The notes beneath the pieces were generated by a model that searched no databases, was not told the origin of the DNA, and saw only the letters and a program-made list of their open reading frames with translations. Position numbers and translations under genes: made by a program. A stretch of DNA of 64,000 bases from Pectinophora gossypiella (Eukaryota; Arthropoda; Insecta; Lepidoptera; Gelechiidae): the NCBI RefSeq assembly GCF_024362695.1, contig NC_065431.1:5276624-5340623 (forward strand), given 5' to 3'. Shown here piece after piece: positions 63,000 to 64,000 of this stretch (position 1 is its first letter; the number at the start of each line of letters is the position of its first letter).

Positions 63000-64000
63000 A
63001 ATTTCAAGTTTGAAAAGAGTTCTGAAGTTAACTAAGCAAATTTATATCAAAATGTACCCGTCTGGCTCCAAAACTTATTTTCTAGAATATGTACAACATT
63101 TTCATTAAATATAGACCAAATAACTGTTATTATCACACAACATCAATTCTTAGTTTATTCCTGTAATTAACTTTCAAAATAATAAAAGAAACAACAGTGT
63201 TTTTATTTAATTTTTTTGTTTGTTGAAGGTTATGTTTACTTTTAATTGTTATTGTCAAGTTGTAATGTTGTGAATATATAAAGATTGTAAAGCAAGTTGA
63301 CTACTAAATATTTCTCAATAAAATTGTTATTGACAGACAGTTCTATAAAATTATTTCCAAAAAACAAATAAGCAAAATGTTTGCCAAGCAGCGGCACAAC
63401 TGTCAGTAAGTATGATGATGAAACTAAGTCACAAAATTCCAATTACAAACCAATGTCCTGTTATAAATGTAATTAAAAAACCAGAAAGTAATTTATTATT
63501 GTTTTTAAATAGTGAAATTGTTTGTTTTTTAATTCTAATGTTTTCAAAATTCAATTGTTGGGAAATCTCAAAATGCAGTACTATGTGGATATTATTTGTC
63601 CAAATTGTTACAAAAAAGCTCAATACTGATAAAAATTATTTGCTAGCTAGCATCAAATTATGTTAATAATTGTTTTTAACCTGTAATTAATACTAAATGG
63701 TTAAATAAAATGAAAACACAAATGTAGTTTTAAAAATTGACAATAAGCCCTAGAATTGGGTTAAACTTATTGCAATAAAATAAGTATTTAGGTTAGGTCT
63801 CTGTAGGAGGCCTAGAACCTTACTTATACTAAGACAAACACAACTTAACCTAAGATGCAACATAAACACAAACAATTCACACAAAATCCCATCACTTTTA
63901 ATAATAAAAAAAATACACTGTTTTCACAAAATTTATTCTTAAAGTTTATGCCAACACCACTTATATTCTAAAATGGTTGTACAGAGCGACAATTTCACCA
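63000..64000. other. AT-rich end of window, no feature seen
   Basis: Very AT-rich with short open frames on both strands and no match to the repeats elsewhere in the window. Confidence 0.5.

Overview
The window is animal nuclear DNA, most likely from a moth or butterfly (Lepidoptera). It holds spliced genes with GT-AG introns, AT-rich intergenic DNA and a very dense load of insect-type mobile elements: several tRNA- and 5S-headed SINEs, RTE and other non-LTR LINE ends, Helitron-like elements, fold-back MITEs and solo LTR pieces. I see no bacterial operons and no CRISPR array. The lepidopteran assignment is inferred from the repeat spectrum and is not proved by any one gene. Repeat families are labelled A-M for cross-reference only.

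Four host genes can be reconstructed. (1) PEX19, + strand, 1627-3348: the last three coding exons, encoding the C-terminal 128 residues and ending in a CSLM farnesylation box. The N-terminal half lies left of the window. (2) LSm2, - strand, 10272-9985: a complete 95-residue intronless coding region. (3) A fatty acyl-CoA reductase, + strand, 20785-35073: 11 coding exons and 523 residues, with all exon phases closing. (4) The GABP-alpha/Ets97D transcription factor, - strand, 52171-40898: 11 coding exons and 457 residues with OST, PNT and ETS domains. The genes are functionally unrelated (peroxisome import, U6 snRNP, wax/alcohol lipid synthesis, transcription), so they are neighbours rather than a pathway.

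Layout: 0-3.4 kb, LINE reverse transcriptase then the PEX19 end; 3.4-9.9 kb, nested MITEs, including P-element-like elements with perfect 8-bp target duplications; 10 kb, LSm2; 10.4-20.7 kb, SINE/LINE/MITE mosaic; 20.8-35.1 kb, the reductase, with introns packed with repeats and two minisatellites; 35-40.9 kb, repeats, including an unusual ORF / tRNA-Trp fragment / LTR fusion at 36.47-37.21 kb and a TTAA-flanked piggyBac-type MITE; 40.9-52.2 kb, GABP-alpha; 52.2-64 kb, mostly unannotatable AT-rich sequence and repeats, with a gag-like ORF at 62.98-62.55 kb.

The most interesting points are the tRNA-Trp/LTR/ORF junction, which may be a non-retroviral sequence captured by an LTR retrotransposon; a 123-bp tandem amplification of a PEX19 exon together with its splice donor; a core sequence of about 40 bp shared by three SINE families with different Pol III heads, one of them a composite of tRNA-like and 5S rRNA-like parts; and mobile elements sitting within 9-22 bp of functional splice donors.
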